The position numbers were made by a program, and so were the translations under genes. DNA of 64,000 bases from Tretioscincus oriximinensis (Eukaryota; Chordata; Lepidosauria; Squamata; Gymnophthalmidae): positions 110,763 through 174,762 of the forward strand of contig JAJVDF010000430.1 of assembly GCA_022410635.1 (NCBI GenBank). The letters are read 5' to 3'. Below the pieces are notes generated by a model, which ran no database searches, was not told where the DNA came from, and saw only the letters and a program-made list of their open reading frames with translations. Of the stretch, positions 1-11,200 are shown piece by piece. Numbering within the stretch: the first letter of the stretch is position 1; the number at the start of each line of letters is the position of its first letter.

Positions 1-99
1 TTTTATGTTCTTCTTTAATTGGTGTGACAAAGAGGAGATTTCAACAAGTGTTGGCAACTGCTGACATTGCTTCTTCTTTTAATTTTACAACCATTAGAA

Positions 100-395
100 A
101 AAGAAGAAGAAGAAGAACTCGGTTCTTATACCCCACTTTTCTCACCTTTCAAAGGGACTCAAAGCGGCTTACAAGGATATATTTTGCCCGAAGGCTCACA
201 TTCTATCTTCCCCACCAGGCTATGGTGGTTCCCATGTATCTACTTACAGTCATTTGCAATTTCTTGCAATTCATGCTTTCGAATAGCTGGGTTGGCTAGA
301 GCTACAGGCTAGTGGAAGGTGCTCACCCCTCCCCACTTCCAACACAGGGCGAATTCCTAAGCAACTGAGCTATGATGTGGAAGCCCTTGTGCTGG
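100..395 (-). repeat. tRNA-derived SINE with BovB-like tail (Sauria-SINE type)
   Basis: Read on the minus strand, this has a tRNA-like head with a 'gctcagttgcttagg' A-box-like stretch near 370-385. The body has the words 'tgcaagaaattgcaaatgac' and 'cctggtggggaaga'. The tail is a 'gtataaga' word followed by GAAGAA repeats (TTC repeats on the minus strand, 101-117). The same element recurs at 26535, 37079 and 38520. Short open frames here are incidental. Confidence 0.75.
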
Positions 396-932
396 GTGTG
401 TCAAGAACGAAATTTCAGCAGAAAGTGCTGTGGGCATTATAAGCAGCACCTTCTGAAATTGACTCCATGAGAATCTGTATGAATCTGTATTGAGAGAGCG
501 GCGCTGAAGCCACAAAAATCGGGGTCTCTGCGTTTAATGGCTACTACCGTATTTACATGATTTGAAGCGTCATTTGCGCCCGGTTAACGGAAGAGTGCCG
601 CCACATGCTTTTTGAGAGGAGTTTGCTCAGAAAACGGCCACAATTGCAGCTTAATGCAATTAAGTGCTCCACTTGGACACTATCATTGGAGGATATTTTT
701 TTTCAATTTCAAATTCCCCCTCCCAGTTGGAACACAACCATAGTTTCAACATTTTGGCCCACTTTATTACATAACAAAATGCAAAGATATTTCCTCTAGG
801 TGAGTAACAGGCATGTGAAGCATCTTCAATTCAGTTCTATTTCCAAGCATAACCCAGTTCCATTTTGCACAAACAATGAGCTAATCACAAGTTAAGGGAA
901 ACATCAGATCTGAGAAAAATACAAGCAAGTAT
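396..932. other. Unclassified non-coding stretch
   Basis: No gene is seen. A short piece near 640-670 (gcagcttaatgcaattaag) resembles 24148-24180, which hints at an old dispersed repeat. Otherwise nothing is recognised. Confidence 0.4.
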
Positions 933-1427
933 TGTTAAGGCAGAAACTCAGGACACGACAGAAAACTCCAGATCCGGACTAAGATATAATTAGCAAAGGT
1001 TTATTCAGGCATGCCTGTGGCGCAGGGGATAATTCTGCCAACTGCGCCCCGAACTCAAAACCAAGCAATCTTTTATACATTCTCTAAAAGCAACAATGCA
1101 TAATTTTGATTGAAACACCTTTGAAGCGAATCACATTCTCTGCTAGGTAAAAGTAACATTCTCTTATCTCTGTTCTTGTTCTCGGCTTCTCTAGAAAACT
1201 GGTACAAACAGGGTTTTGGCCTTGCATACTCAGGGAAAGAAGCTCTCTTCTTTATGCACATTTTGTGCTAACTCAAGGCTTTGCAGAGGAAGGGGGCCAA
1301 GTACCCACGGCTTGTCACTCCAAGAGAATATGTTTGCTTAGCATCTCTTTCTAAGAGAGCAAAGTAAGATGCATGTGTTTAGGAAACTATATTCAGAAAT
1401 CATGTTTTGAGAGGATTTTCCCTCTCA
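933..1427 (-). mobile_element. Putative solo LTR (minus strand)
   Basis: On the minus strand a TATAAA (1072-1077) is followed about 70 bases later by AATAAA (1000-1005) and then by a stretch ending ...ttaaca. This is the U3-R-U5 order of a retroviral LTR. The proposed ends are TG...CA, beginning tgagaggg on the minus strand. I see no clear target-site duplication and no internal region, so the boundaries and class are uncertain. Confidence 0.4.
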
Positions 1428-1430
1428 GGG

Positions 1431-1612
1431 CTACAGTTTGATGTAGTGGTTGAGTGTTGGACTTGTACCTGGTAGTCTCCCGGCTTGATTCCCCACTCCT
1501 CCACGAAAACCAGCTGGGTGACCTTGGGCTAGTCACAGTTCTTTGAACTCTCTCAGCCCCACCTACTCCACAGGGTGTCTATTGTGGAGAAATATGTGTG
1601 TGAAGGGAAGTT
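1431..1612 (+). repeat. Sauria-SINE-like tRNA SINE, 3' truncated
   Basis: The tRNA-like head (gtagtggttgagtgttggac, then a B-box-like cttgattccccactcc) is followed by the squamate SINE body 'gctgggtgaccttgggctag' and 'ctctcagccccacctac'. The BovB-like tail is missing. Related copies lie at 28200 (minus), 36665, 39885 (fragment) and 52682. Confidence 0.8.
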
Positions 1613-1629
1613 AAATCACTCTGGACACC

Positions 1630-1960
1630 ATTGCCTGGAAGTAAACACCAGAAATNACATCAAAATGATGTTAGTTTCAATAAAATGGCAGTCCCCAGGA
1701 TAAGGAGGGCAGCGATTTGCTTTCTCATTTACCCCTGCACGAGATCTGGGCTCTTGTGCAAGGGTACACGCTCAAGCAAATTGCACAAGATGCTCCTGCA
1801 ACTCCCAACTCTAAGTAAGAGCAGCAGCCAAAAATGTGAGGTGAGTGAAATGGAGTTTTGTTGTGCTGTCAATGGGGCATGCTGGGAAGTGTAGTCTAAG
1901 CAGCAGGCAGCCTCTTCAGTCCAGCCTGTGTGGGCCCCTGCGCTGTAAATTACAGCTCCC
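1630..1960 (+). repeat. Unclassified dispersed repeat (GGAAGTGACATCA family)
   Basis: The stretch 'caccattgcctggaag' to 'ataaaatggcagtcccc' matches 19800-19875 with few differences. It is followed by a part with 'tgctgggaagtgtagtct' and 'ttacagctcccaacctgc' that resembles 57045-57090. The family is not recognised. It does not code. Confidence 0.5.
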
Positions 1961-2136
1961 AACCTGCATTATAGATAGCTCTGGAGGAAGCCTCTTTAGC
2001 CAATCTGTTTCCAGTTCGACTCCCGCCAACAAGTTTTCTGCTGATCGGAAAGTGGCTGCTGGCTGGGGGACCAGTCTATTAGTTCAAATGGCATTCAGGT
2101 TAAAAACGTATTTTTTTCAAGTTTCCAACCAAAAAT

Positions 2137-3175
2137 GGAATTAGGACATAAGAACATAATGGGAGCCCTACTGAATTGGGACGTAGTCCATTTAGTCCAG
2201 CATTCTGTCTCACACAGAGGCCCACCAATTGCACCTAGGCAATCTGGAAGAGAAGAAGGCAAAATTTTCAATCGTTCTCAGTGCCCTGCAAAAGGCATTT
2301 CAGGAACACTGCCTGTTGCTCCATGTNGGAGTCAGTATCAAGACATCCATCCTAGTAGCTGTTTATACCCTTGATTTGCATGAACTTGTCTAATTCTGCC
2401 TTAAAGTTATCCAGGCTGCTAGCTACTATCACCTCTTCTGGAAGTGAATTCCAAAGGCCAATGACCCTCTGGGTGAAAAAAATATTTTCCTTTTTTGTCC
2501 TCACTCTTCTGCCCATCAGTTTCAAGGAGTGCCCTCTGGTTCTGGTGTTGTATGATAAATAAAATAGTTTTTCTCTGTTCGCCTTATCCATCCCATGCAT
2601 GATTTTAAACATCTCAATTAGGTCTCCTCTCAAGCGCTGTCTTTCGAGGCTGAAGAGGCCCAGATGTTGCAGCCAGATTTCATAAGGGAGGTGCTCCAGT
2701 CCCTTAATCATTCTTGTTGCCCTTTTGTGCACCTTCTTCCGTTCCACAATATCCTTTTTGTGATGTGAGGACCAGAATTGCACACAATATTCCAAATGTG
2801 GCCTCACCACAGATTTATAAAGAGGCAAAACAACATTTGCTGACTTGTTTTCGATTCCTTTCCTAATTATTCCTAANATTGAATTTGCATTTTTTTTGCT
2901 GCTGCTGCACACTGGGTTGACTTCTTCATCGAATTGTCCACCAAAACCCCAAGATCCTTTTCTTGCTCGGTTACAGAAAGCTTGGTTCCCATCAGTTGGT
3001 AGAAGTAATTGGGGTTCTTTGCCCCAGTGTGCATACCTTTGCTCTTGCTTAAGCTGAAGTGCATTTGCCACATTTCAATAGATCACTCTGGAGTGCCTTA
3101 CAATCACTTTCAGTTTTTACTACCCTGAACAGTTTAATGGCATCAGCAAACTTGGCAACTTCACTATTTACCTAA
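2137..3175 (-). mobile_element. CR1 LINE, 5'-truncated, ORF2 C-terminus and 3' UTR (minus)
   Basis: The minus-strand frame 2352-3071 gives the C-terminal region of CR1 ORF2, with words such as [33 protein letters not shown] and FFTQRVIGLWNSLPEEV. The CR1 3' UTR follows down to 2137, ending in the 'cataagaacataatg' tail. The element is degenerate: upstream parts shift frame and the reverse transcriptase core is absent. It is a dead copy. Confidence 0.88.
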
Positions 3176-3454
3176 AGTTTATTTAGGAAAAGCAAGAAAG
3201 CTATGAGGAAAAAAAATAACAATAATTAGGCCATTATTTCAAAGAAGTAAAGACGGCATATATGAGATGTCATTTGTAAGGCATCCCAGGAACTTTGGGG
3301 GGAGGAAAGAGGGGCATTTTATTGCACTTGGTCTTATTCTGTTCCAGAAGTAGTCTAAGGAGCCTGCTGTCAGATACTTCAGGTAAGGAGATGACAAAAT
3401 TCCGCAGTGCTCCAAATGGGCAGCACAAAATCAGTCCCCCCAAAGCAGCTAAAG

Positions 3455-3535
3455 TAACCGGTCTCTGCGGTGANGCCACATTTAGAATGTTATGTGTACA
3501 ATTCTGGTCACCACACCTCAAAAATATAAGATCAG
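3455..3535 (+). repeat. CR1 LINE fragment
   Basis: 'gccacatttagaatgttatg' and 'caattctggtcaccacacct' match the same ORF2 C-terminal segment seen at 4385-4430. Here it lies upstream of the reverse transcriptase part of the next CR1, so it is a separate fragment. Confidence 0.65.
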
Positions 3536-3554
3536 GCATAGTAGCTGACGCCTG

Positions 3555-5045
3555 GGTAGCTAACATAACACCAATCTTCAAAAAAGGATTCCAGGGGGAT
3601 CCCGGAAATTATAGACCCGTCAGTTTAACGTCAGTTCCAGGTAAAGTGTTGGAAACAATAATTAAGGACAAAATTACTAAACACATGGAGAAGCACACAT
3701 TGCTGAATGAAACTCAGCATGGCTTCTGCAAAGGTAAATCATGCCTTACTAACTTGCTAGAATTCTTTAAGAGTGTTAACAAACATGTAGATAAAGGGGA
3801 TCCAGTTGATATTGTCTTTCTAGATTTTCAGAAGGCTTTTGATAAAGTCCCTCATCAAAGGCTCCTAAAAAAGCTCCACACTCATGGTATAAGAGGACAG
3901 ACTTTGTCCTGGATTGGAAACTGGCTAAAAGATAGGAAACAGAGGGTAGTAATAAATGAACAGTTATCTGGAATGAGGTAAGAAGTGGGGTACCCCAGGG
4001 GTCTGTACTGGGACCCTTGCTTTTCAATATATTTATAAACAATCTGGACGCTGAGGAAAATAGTGAAGTTTGCTGATGACACTAAACTGAAAATGATTGT
4101 AAGGCACTTCAGAGTGATCTATTGAAATTGGGTGAATGGGCATCAAAGTGGCAAATGCACTTCAATTTAAGCAAGTGCAAGGTCATGCACATTGGGGCAA
4201 AGAACCTCAACTACTCCTACCACCTGATGGGAACCAGGCTTTCTGTGACCAAGCAAGAAAATGATCTTGTCAATCCAGTATACAGCAGCAGTAAAAAAGG
4301 CAAATTCCATGTTGGGGATAATTAGGAAAGGAATCGAAAACAAGTCAGCAAATGTTGTTTTGCCTCTTTATAAATCTGTGGTGAGGCCACATTTGGAATA
4401 TTGTGTGCAATTCTGCTCACCACATCTCAAGAGGGATATTGTGGAACTAGAGAAGGCGCAGAAAAGGGCAACAAAAATGATCAAGGGTCTGGAGTACCTC
4501 CCTTATGAAGTCAGGCTGCAACGTCTGGGCCTCTTCAGCCTTGAAAGGCAACGTTTGAGAGGTGATCTGATTAAAGTGTACAAAATCATGCATGGGATGG
4601 ANAGGGTGAATAGAGAAAAAATGTTTTCTCTATCACACAACACAAGGACCAGAGGACACTCCTTAAAACTGTTGGGTAGAAAAGTGAGAACAGACAAAGG
4701 AAAGTATTTTTTCACCCAGAGGGTCATCGGCCTGTGGAATTTACTTCCTGAAGAGGTAGTGGTAGCTAACAGCTTGGATAGTTTCAAGACAGGACTAAAC
4801 AGGTTTATGGACACCAAGGGTATAAATGGATACTAGGATGGATGTCTNGATGTTGCCTCCAGGATGGAGCAACAGGCAGGAATCCTGAAATGCCATTTGC
4901 AGGGGGTCATGAACAGGGGCACATTTTGCTTTCCTCTGTTCGGACTGCCCAGGTGCATCTGGTGGGCCTCTGTGTGACGCACAATGCTGGACTAGATGGG
5001 CTCTGGCCTGATCCAGTATTGCTCTTCTTATGTTCTTATGGCTTT
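3555..5045 (+). mobile_element. CR1 LINE with reverse transcriptase remnant and 3' UTR (+)
   Basis: This is the longest CR1 copy in the window. The frame to 3981 carries reverse transcriptase motifs (FLDFQKAFDKVPH near 3820-3855). A FADDTKL catalytic box lies at about 4066-4090 in another frame, showing frameshifts. The frame 4261-4836 gives the ORF2 C-terminus. The 3' UTR (gcatctggtgggcctctgtg) runs to an 8-bp tail repeat (ttcttatgttcttatg) at about 5025-5040. It is broken by frameshifts and cannot be autonomous. Up to 5264 nothing else is recognised. Confidence 0.9.
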
Positions 5046-5264
5046 CTTACCATGGCTTGTTGGATGGTTTTGTTCGTAGCGTGATTTGTTATTTTTTGAA
5101 ATTGCTTTTTCTGACTCAATCGTTTTTGTTTCATAAGGAAATATCAACTGTTGCTTTACACAACATTCCATTGATTTTTGTGTTGTTGATGAGAGAACCA
5201 CACTCCTTGAAGCAGCGCAGGGTTAGGGCCCTGACCCTGGGGCAATGGTAGCTGCACCCCTGCA

Positions 5265-5526
5265 ACCTGGAGACATCTAGGACAGGATTAGACAAGTTAG
5301 TCAAGTGTGTCAATGGCTATGATGGATGTCTTAATCCTCTAGTGTGGAGCAACAGCTGTATTCCTGAAACACCATTTGCAGGGAGTCGGGAACAGATGAA
5401 GATTTTGCCTTCTTCTGCTTCAGACTGCCCAGTTCCAATTGGGGGGGGGGGCACTGTGTGAGGCAGAATGCCAGAGTATATGGACTCTGGTCCCATTCAC
5501 CAGATCCCATTCCTCTTATTCTCTCA
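5265..5526 (+). repeat. CR1 LINE 3' end
   Basis: The words 'ggacaggattagacaag', 'ccatttgcagggagtcggg' and 'cagactgcccagttccaatt', with an end in 'cctcttattctctcatg', identify a CR1 3' UTR. An expanded G-run lies at about 5441-5450. Confidence 0.8.
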
Positions 5527-5639
5527 TGTAAATAAAAGTCAGGCAGATTGCTTATCTGATGTGAAATGTACAGTGGGAACATTGTAATATTTAGATATGT
5601 GTGATGTAACTGTGGGGAAGGTGATGTACTGGGAAAGAA

Positions 5640-5735
5640 TCACAGTGAGGTACTTTCTGTAAAGCCTTGGATTACATTCCATAATGGGTACCTTCGGGTA
5701 TAGGGCGGGGTATAAGTATAAATAAATAAATACCT
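5640..5735 (+). repeat. L2-type LINE 3' tail
   Basis: 'accttcgggtatagggcggg' followed by 'tataagtataaataaataaa' is a squamate LINE tail that recurs at 24460 (minus), 40880 (minus), 44225 and 63165. Only the terminal part is recognisable here. Confidence 0.6.
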
Positions 5736-6024
5736 GATATTCACATGCTGANGGCATTTCTCTATTATGGCATAAAATGTGGGACAAAAGTGGTGCAGGA
5801 AGGACCTGTGAAAAGCATTAGCTTAGTTCCCAACTGCTCCAGTCTTGAGTATTATTTTGTGATATTTTAACCTCTCTAGCTGTGCAATTGCTAACATTGA
5901 TGTGTTCTAATTCAGGCAGGGTTGGCATAGGTGGGATGCAGAAAGCTAAGAGATCGTAAAGAAATTGGTTGTTAATTAAGAATTTACTTGGGGGCACAAA
6001 TAAGGAACAAAGCTATGAAACTTT

Positions 6025-6955
6025 TTTTTTTTGGAAATAATATTTATTGTTTTTTCACAATATAGCCCATATAAACAAACATACATATCTACAAATGTNA
6101 TCTACAATAACATGTCCCGCCCTCCCACCCCATAGAAGAGAANTAAACAAGAATACATAATGATTAATTATGCAAACAGCCTTTGGTCCAGTATCATAGC
6201 AATAGTATGAGAAAGAATATCCGAGTAGTTGTTCCCAACACCAAAGGAGATCAGTTTGTGCCATTTCCTTTCCCAGCTCTCCTTTGGCGATTGGCCTATT
6301 AATCTCAATCTCTTCTCCCTTATGGCATCAAAGAGGAGGAATTCAGCAAGATACTCATACCACAATTGTAATGTCCAGTTCTCCTTAGCTTTCCATCCTC
6401 TAGCCACAACAATTTGAGCTGCCCATATCGCTTGTTCCACAATAAAGCAGTCCTGTTTGGGTAGGGGTAGCTGCACTGTGTTACACATTATGTTGAGCCT
6501 GGGAGACCTATGGATTTTGCACTCCCAAGATCTCTCTCAATTCCCCAGAGACCAAGTTCCAAAAATTCCTAATCTCGTTGCACTCAAAGATCATATGCAT
6601 GAAGTTACCGTTTACTTGGCACCCATGCCAGCAGTTGGGCGACCCCCCTCCCATGTGGGCAAGTGTACGATACCACCTGGTTCACACTTTTAGCTGCAAC
6701 TCTTTGATTTTGTTATTTTTTATAGAATCAATTTTTTGAATCCACTGTGTCCATTCCAAGTCAGATATCCACATATCTGGTGCCCGTTTGTGTTTAATAT
6801 ATATGTCGTTCTGGTAATAGGAAGAGATGAGTATTTCATAAAGCGAGCCAATAACTCTAATGTTCCCCTTAATTCTAGCTTCAGTCGTTTGCTCAAATGG
6901 TCACTTATCTGTTCTCATTGCCTCCTAAGATTAAGAATTGTATTCCAGAGGTAGC
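6025..6955 (-). mobile_element. L1 LINE ORF2 C-terminal fragment (minus)
   Basis: A T-run at 6024-6034 is the minus-strand poly(A) tail. The minus frame 6168-6488 translates to an L1-like ORF2 C-terminus (AAQIVVARGWKAKENW, LWYEYLAEFLLFDAIREK). Further upstream, 6480-6660 contains an interrupted CWHGCQ...H...C zinc-knuckle-like stretch typical of L1 ORF2. It is 5'-truncated and frameshifted. Confidence 0.72.
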
Positions 6956-6984
6956 CCCCTGTGAGAAATAGAGCATGGATGAGA

Positions 6985-7520
6985 AAAGGGTAACGATTGT
7001 CAATGGCATTGAGTGAAGGAACTATTAGAATCCTTTGGTGTCAGCTGCACATTCGAGGAACACTTGCAGTTCAGAGCAGACGGCAAAAGGCCGAAGGGAG
7101 GCCTGTAGCCTGGGACAATAAAGTGGGCAGTTAGCCAGGGGACAAGCTGTGCTTTTAGGGGTGAATCAACACAAGGGAGCCAACAAAGAACTTGGTTCTG
7201 CCAATTGAAAGTCTAAGTCAGTGATTGATTGGCTCTATCTGTAATACAGCTCGTAGGACGATTACCTGGCAGATTGCGATTGGGTGAGAACTTGCCATAA
7301 TCAGAGAATGACCCATGAAAGGTTGGCAATTGCTGGGGTATAAATGCTGGGGTGTGGAAATTATATTTCAGGCTGATCTTGCAGGATCGCTTTTTCCGTT
7401 AACCCTTCATTGTCTGTCATACTTGATGGTTCTAATAAACCTTCTTTATCTGTTTCATCAACCTTGGTGTGGTTTTATAGATACTATGGGAGAGGGGGGG
7501 GGGCGGGTCCGTCACTCTCC
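6985..7520 (+). mobile_element. Putative solo LTR (+)
   Basis: TATAAA at 7339-7344 and AATAAA at 7434-7439 lie about 95 bases apart, followed by a GT-rich stretch, which is an LTR-like order. There is no primer-binding site or gag beside it, and the ends are not defined. A G-run interrupts the 3' part at 7493-7505. Confidence 0.35.
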
Positions 7521-7812
7521 ATAGTTTTATGACAACCCTCTCCCTGTATGGATGGAAAATGTATATACGTAGGAGGGAAATTAGGAGGGAGGATTAAAGA
7601 AAAAAGGTAGGGATTTATAACACGGGTATATTAAAAAACATTAAAACGTTTTGCATTGTATTGAAAACCATGAAGTATTTTAAACAAAAATAAATAAATA
7701 AATAAAGGCAATTGAGGCTTGAGGCAATGAGTTTGGCCACCCACATGCCAGCGGGCAGCTTCCTGTGGCGAGGGTCAGGCTCAGGCCTGGGTAAGGCTCC
7801 GTGTGGATGCAG

Positions 7813-7836
7813 CACGTGCACGTGCACGTGCACGCG
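7813..7836. promoter_or_regulatory. Tandem CACGTG E-boxes
   Basis: Three CACGTG hexamers lie directly head to tail at 7813, 7819 and 7825, followed by CACGCG at 7831. They lie about 400 bases upstream of the start codon, inside the CpG island. CACGTG is the site for bHLH-zip factors such as USF, MYC/MAX and ChREBP. Regulation through it is inference. Confidence 0.45.
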
Positions 7837-8110
7837 GTCCCCCCCCCCGCCCCCCGAGGTGGATGGATCCACCAAGCCCCCCCCCCTCCCTCCCTCCCCC
7901 CGATGTAACTTTGACCAGCTCTGAGGAAAACGCAAGAACAGACTTTACTAAGCCCCATCAAGCGGCTTCCTTTGGGGGGCGCTGGGGAGCTGGAGCCCAG
8001 GGGGTCCAAGAAGGCCCGGGGCAGAGGAGCCCCGAGGGCTGCCGCGTGCACAGAGCCGTCGGAAGCCCCGGGCGAGAAACCTGGCAAGCAGCGCGCGGTA
8101 CAGGTTTCCC

Positions 8111-8150
8111 GCCTCCTCCTCCCCTTCCCCCTCCCCCTCCCCCTCCCCCG
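8111..8150 (+). promoter_or_regulatory. CCTCC/CCCCTCCCC tract, possible G-quadruplex on minus strand
   Basis: A run of C-blocks separated by single T residues ends about 18 bases upstream of the TATA-like box. Four or more C5 blocks occur in a row. Such tracts bind SP/KLF or MAZ-type factors and can form G4 on the opposite strand. No function is shown by sequence alone. Confidence 0.45.
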
Positions 8151-8167
8151 GCGCCAGGCCCCGAGTC

Positions 8168-8176
8168 CATAAAAGG
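8168..8176 (+). promoter_or_regulatory. TATA-like box
   Basis: 'cataaaagg' lies 63 bases upstream of the exon 1 start codon. Transcription would start near 8200 and leave a 5' leader of about 40 bases. Confidence 0.5.
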
Positions 8177-8238
8177 CGGGAGCCGCTGCGGCTGCTGTCA
8201 TTCCCAAGAGGCGCACCAGCCGCGGCCGCCGCCACACC

Positions 8239-8295
8239 ATGTGGCCGAGGCGCTACCTGAGCGAAGAGCAGCTGGCCGGCTTCCGCCGCTACAAG
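8239..8295 (+). CDS. SELENOI-like exon 1 (residues 1-19)
   Basis: ATG at 8239 in a good context (gccacaccATG) opens [19 protein letters not shown], ending in AAG then [14 protein letters not shown] aligns with the conserved SPEQLAGF start of SELENOI. No in-frame upstream ATG is needed. Phase 0 at the donor. Confidence 0.93.
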
Positions 8296-11200
8296 GTGAG
8301 CCTCTCCCGGCACGCCTTGGCCCTGGGCCCTTGGGGGACCCTGCCTGGGCCGCCCTGGCCCCGAGGGAGCGCGAGGGGCCCCGGGAGGAATGGCGATGCC
8401 TGGGGATCGGAGCGGCGCCGCTTCCACCCCCGGCTGCGCCCTGTTGCCTTGGCCACCCTGCCCTGGGTCTTCGGGCGGAGCTTGGTCGCCCACATGCCAG
8501 GGGAGACCCATAGTAGCTGGCAGGGGCTCGTCCCAGTGTAGTCAGGCGGAAACGGGAGCTGCCAGCTGACTCCCGCACAAAATCCCTGTTTTGTGGCTTT
8601 TAAGTTGTGTTTCTGTCTGTTTTTCTACACCGTTTGCCCCCCCCCCCCCACCACCACCATGGCAAGTGCTTGCAGGCCCAGTAGCTTCACAAGCTGCCAG
8701 CAGCAACCCAAAGGTAAAAAAGTGGGAAGGACACAGCTGTTGTGTTCTGCTAGGTGTGGGGTCTGCCGCTGGGCCTTTTAGCCCCAGCAGTGCTCCAGTC
8801 TGCCCTGGGAGGGAGAAAGCCCCTTTAGAATATCTCTGCCCAGTTCCACTTGCAGGGAACTGCTCCTACTTGCATGCATGAACAGGAGCATATTTTGCTT
8901 TCCTCTGTTCGGACTGCCCAGGTGCATCTGGTGGGCCTCTGTGTGACACAGAATGCTGGACTTGAAGGGCTGTGGCCTGATCCAGGATGGATCCATGTTC
9001 TTATGTTCCATGATCCATGTTCTTATGTTCCATGATCCATGTTCTTATGTTCCATGATCCATGTTCCTATGTTCCATGATCCATGTTCTTATGTTCACTC
9101 ACAGGGAACATTTTTGCTGCTTACAGGAAGGTGGCTAGGTGGCTATATAGCCCAGAATAAGGCACAGTGGGGACAGGGCCCAACAGCTTCTGTGTTTCTA
9201 CCAAGAAAGTTGCATTGAAGTTCCTTTAGAGGTGCATTCATAGTCAATCTTACTATGAGATATATTTTGGAAAAGGGACTTGGCCCATGCTAGTGTGGGT
9301 TGTGGCAGGCCCTGTGGTTCTACTGTACACTACAGTAAGAATAAGACTCAGATGGTAGAATAAGGCCCAGCATCTTTACTATGTGTATATTTTAGAATAG
9401 GAACCTGCCATCTGCACTAGTGTAGAGTATGGCAGGCTTCATTCGAGTGCTGTAAATCTCTGCTAGCATGAAGGTTGCCAAACCCTATTCCAATTTATAG
9501 TCCAGAACAAGACTCAATGCAAATCCACCCAAGGAATTGACTACAACTTGGTGGTACCTAGCAGTAAACGTCTTCTACAAAAAGAAACGGAATGTGTAGA
9601 GTTGCCAGAAAAAAAGGAGGATAGTGGTGCTGTTATCTTTAATGATTCAAACAAAAAAAGCAAATTTAGCAAGTTTATATACATGCAGCACTCCTGGACT
9701 ACATTTTTCTGGTCATCTTTTGTGGGATGTTTGTTCCAAGGACATTGTGCTTTGTCAGTGTTCTGCAGAGAAGCAAAATAGCTAGTAACATTTTAATATG
9801 GAAAAGGAGGGCAGCTTCGTCTTTGAACAGGTACATCCAGAAGGAATTTCAGCAAGTGCTGCCTGCACGACAAACTACCAATCCTGCAGGAAATCAGTTT
9901 ATCTGGGCAACCATTAAAGAAGCAAGATCCTTGGGGTTTTTTTTCCTGGTTTAGTCCAGTTCTTCAGGACTGAAGATGGTCTAAAAATGCATATCAGAAC
10001 ACCTCCACTCTGTGGAATTCGAAGTGGTTTGTGGTATGACGAGGAAAACCACATAGAAACTTGGAATTTTTATTTCTTCAGCCAATCAAATGTGTTTTCA
10101 CTCAAAAGCAGTCAAATTTTAGTTTTTGGGTTTTTTAAACCCTTCCCCCCCCAGTAATGTCCTATCTAGAGTAGGGTTTCCACATAAAAACCAGGATAGA
10201 GCTTTGTACCTTTAATGGCCATGGGAAAGAAAACTTTCACCAGATGCAGCTTCTAATGCCTGGAGCACATGAGATGAAAATAACTTTTTCACAACCCATT
10301 AAAAGTGCAAAACCTGGTTTTTATGTGGAAACCTTAATGAGTGGATTAACTGAGATTTGGGCATGGTTCTGCAAATAAACCCGATACACTATTGCCAAAA
10401 CTGTTTGCTCGTACTTGCATGCAATTGTGTGGGTGGGGGAGCAAATACTTTTGGCAGTATAGTGTAGTTTTGTTGCCTTGGAAACAAATGCTTTAGAGCA
10501 GTAGCCTATTTCTTTGGGGTAACTTTCCATAGATAGAAGCCACACCCTGGGGACCATGGGTTTTCTTAATACCAGAACTATTGCAAGCTTCGGGATAACT
10601 GACAGCAAAGAATGGTCGCAAGGGAGTGATACTGTGAAAACCTGGGAAGATGGAGAAGAAGAAAGGAAATTGTGGGGTGTGTCTACATTTAATTAAAACA
10701 CTAGTCAAGCAATACTTTTGGCTATGTGAATGAAATATTGCTCCATTGTCAATCCTCTTGCTATAATATTAGACAAGATACTTGTTTTTGCAGGAGAGGA
10801 GGATTATATTTATAGCACACGAGGATTATATTTATACATGGATTATATAGATTTTGTAATTTGGAAAGCTTGGGGGAAAAATTATGAGATCAAGATCGTC
10901 AGCCCATGTGGGTCTCAATTACCTCACAAGTATTTTATTGTGCTTTTTTTTTGCCATTTTAAGCCTTTAGATGCTAAGTTGTATTGCTTCTTCCGTGCTG
11001 AAAAATTCTATGATGTGACATAACCAGATTTGAAATGCCTGGTAATGACACTTGTTCATTATTGTTGACAGCAATGGAATTATGTGCATGTGTTTGGTTC
11101 AGAAATGTCAAGACTAGAAATGGGTGTATAAAAACCTCATCCACACATATTTAAAATGTAAATATAAAAGCAGCTGTAATTCAGAAGTGGCCAAAGAGGC

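Larger units (their letters stand above)
7735..8580. promoter_or_regulatory. CpG island promoter of the SELENOI-like gene
   Basis: The base composition changes abruptly from AT-rich repeats to GC- and CpG-rich sequence spanning exon 1 and the start of intron 1. Long overlapping open frames on both strands here are a by-product of high GC and are not genes. Open CpG-rich DNA around a first exon is the normal form of a housekeeping promoter. Confidence 0.8.

Noticed and set aside
2352..3071. 239-codon minus-strand open frame as a possible gene
   Set aside because: It is the ORF2 C-terminus of a CR1 LINE, with the same words in other copies here.
4261..4836. 191-codon open frame as a possible gene
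   Set aside because: It is CR1 ORF2 C-terminus, followed by the CR1 3' UTR.
7680..8578. Long overlapping open frames on both strands (up to 236 codons)
   Set aside because: They lie in the CpG island, are low-complexity Pro/Gly/Arg/Ala text, overlap exon 1 in other frames and show no domain. They are a by-product of high GC.
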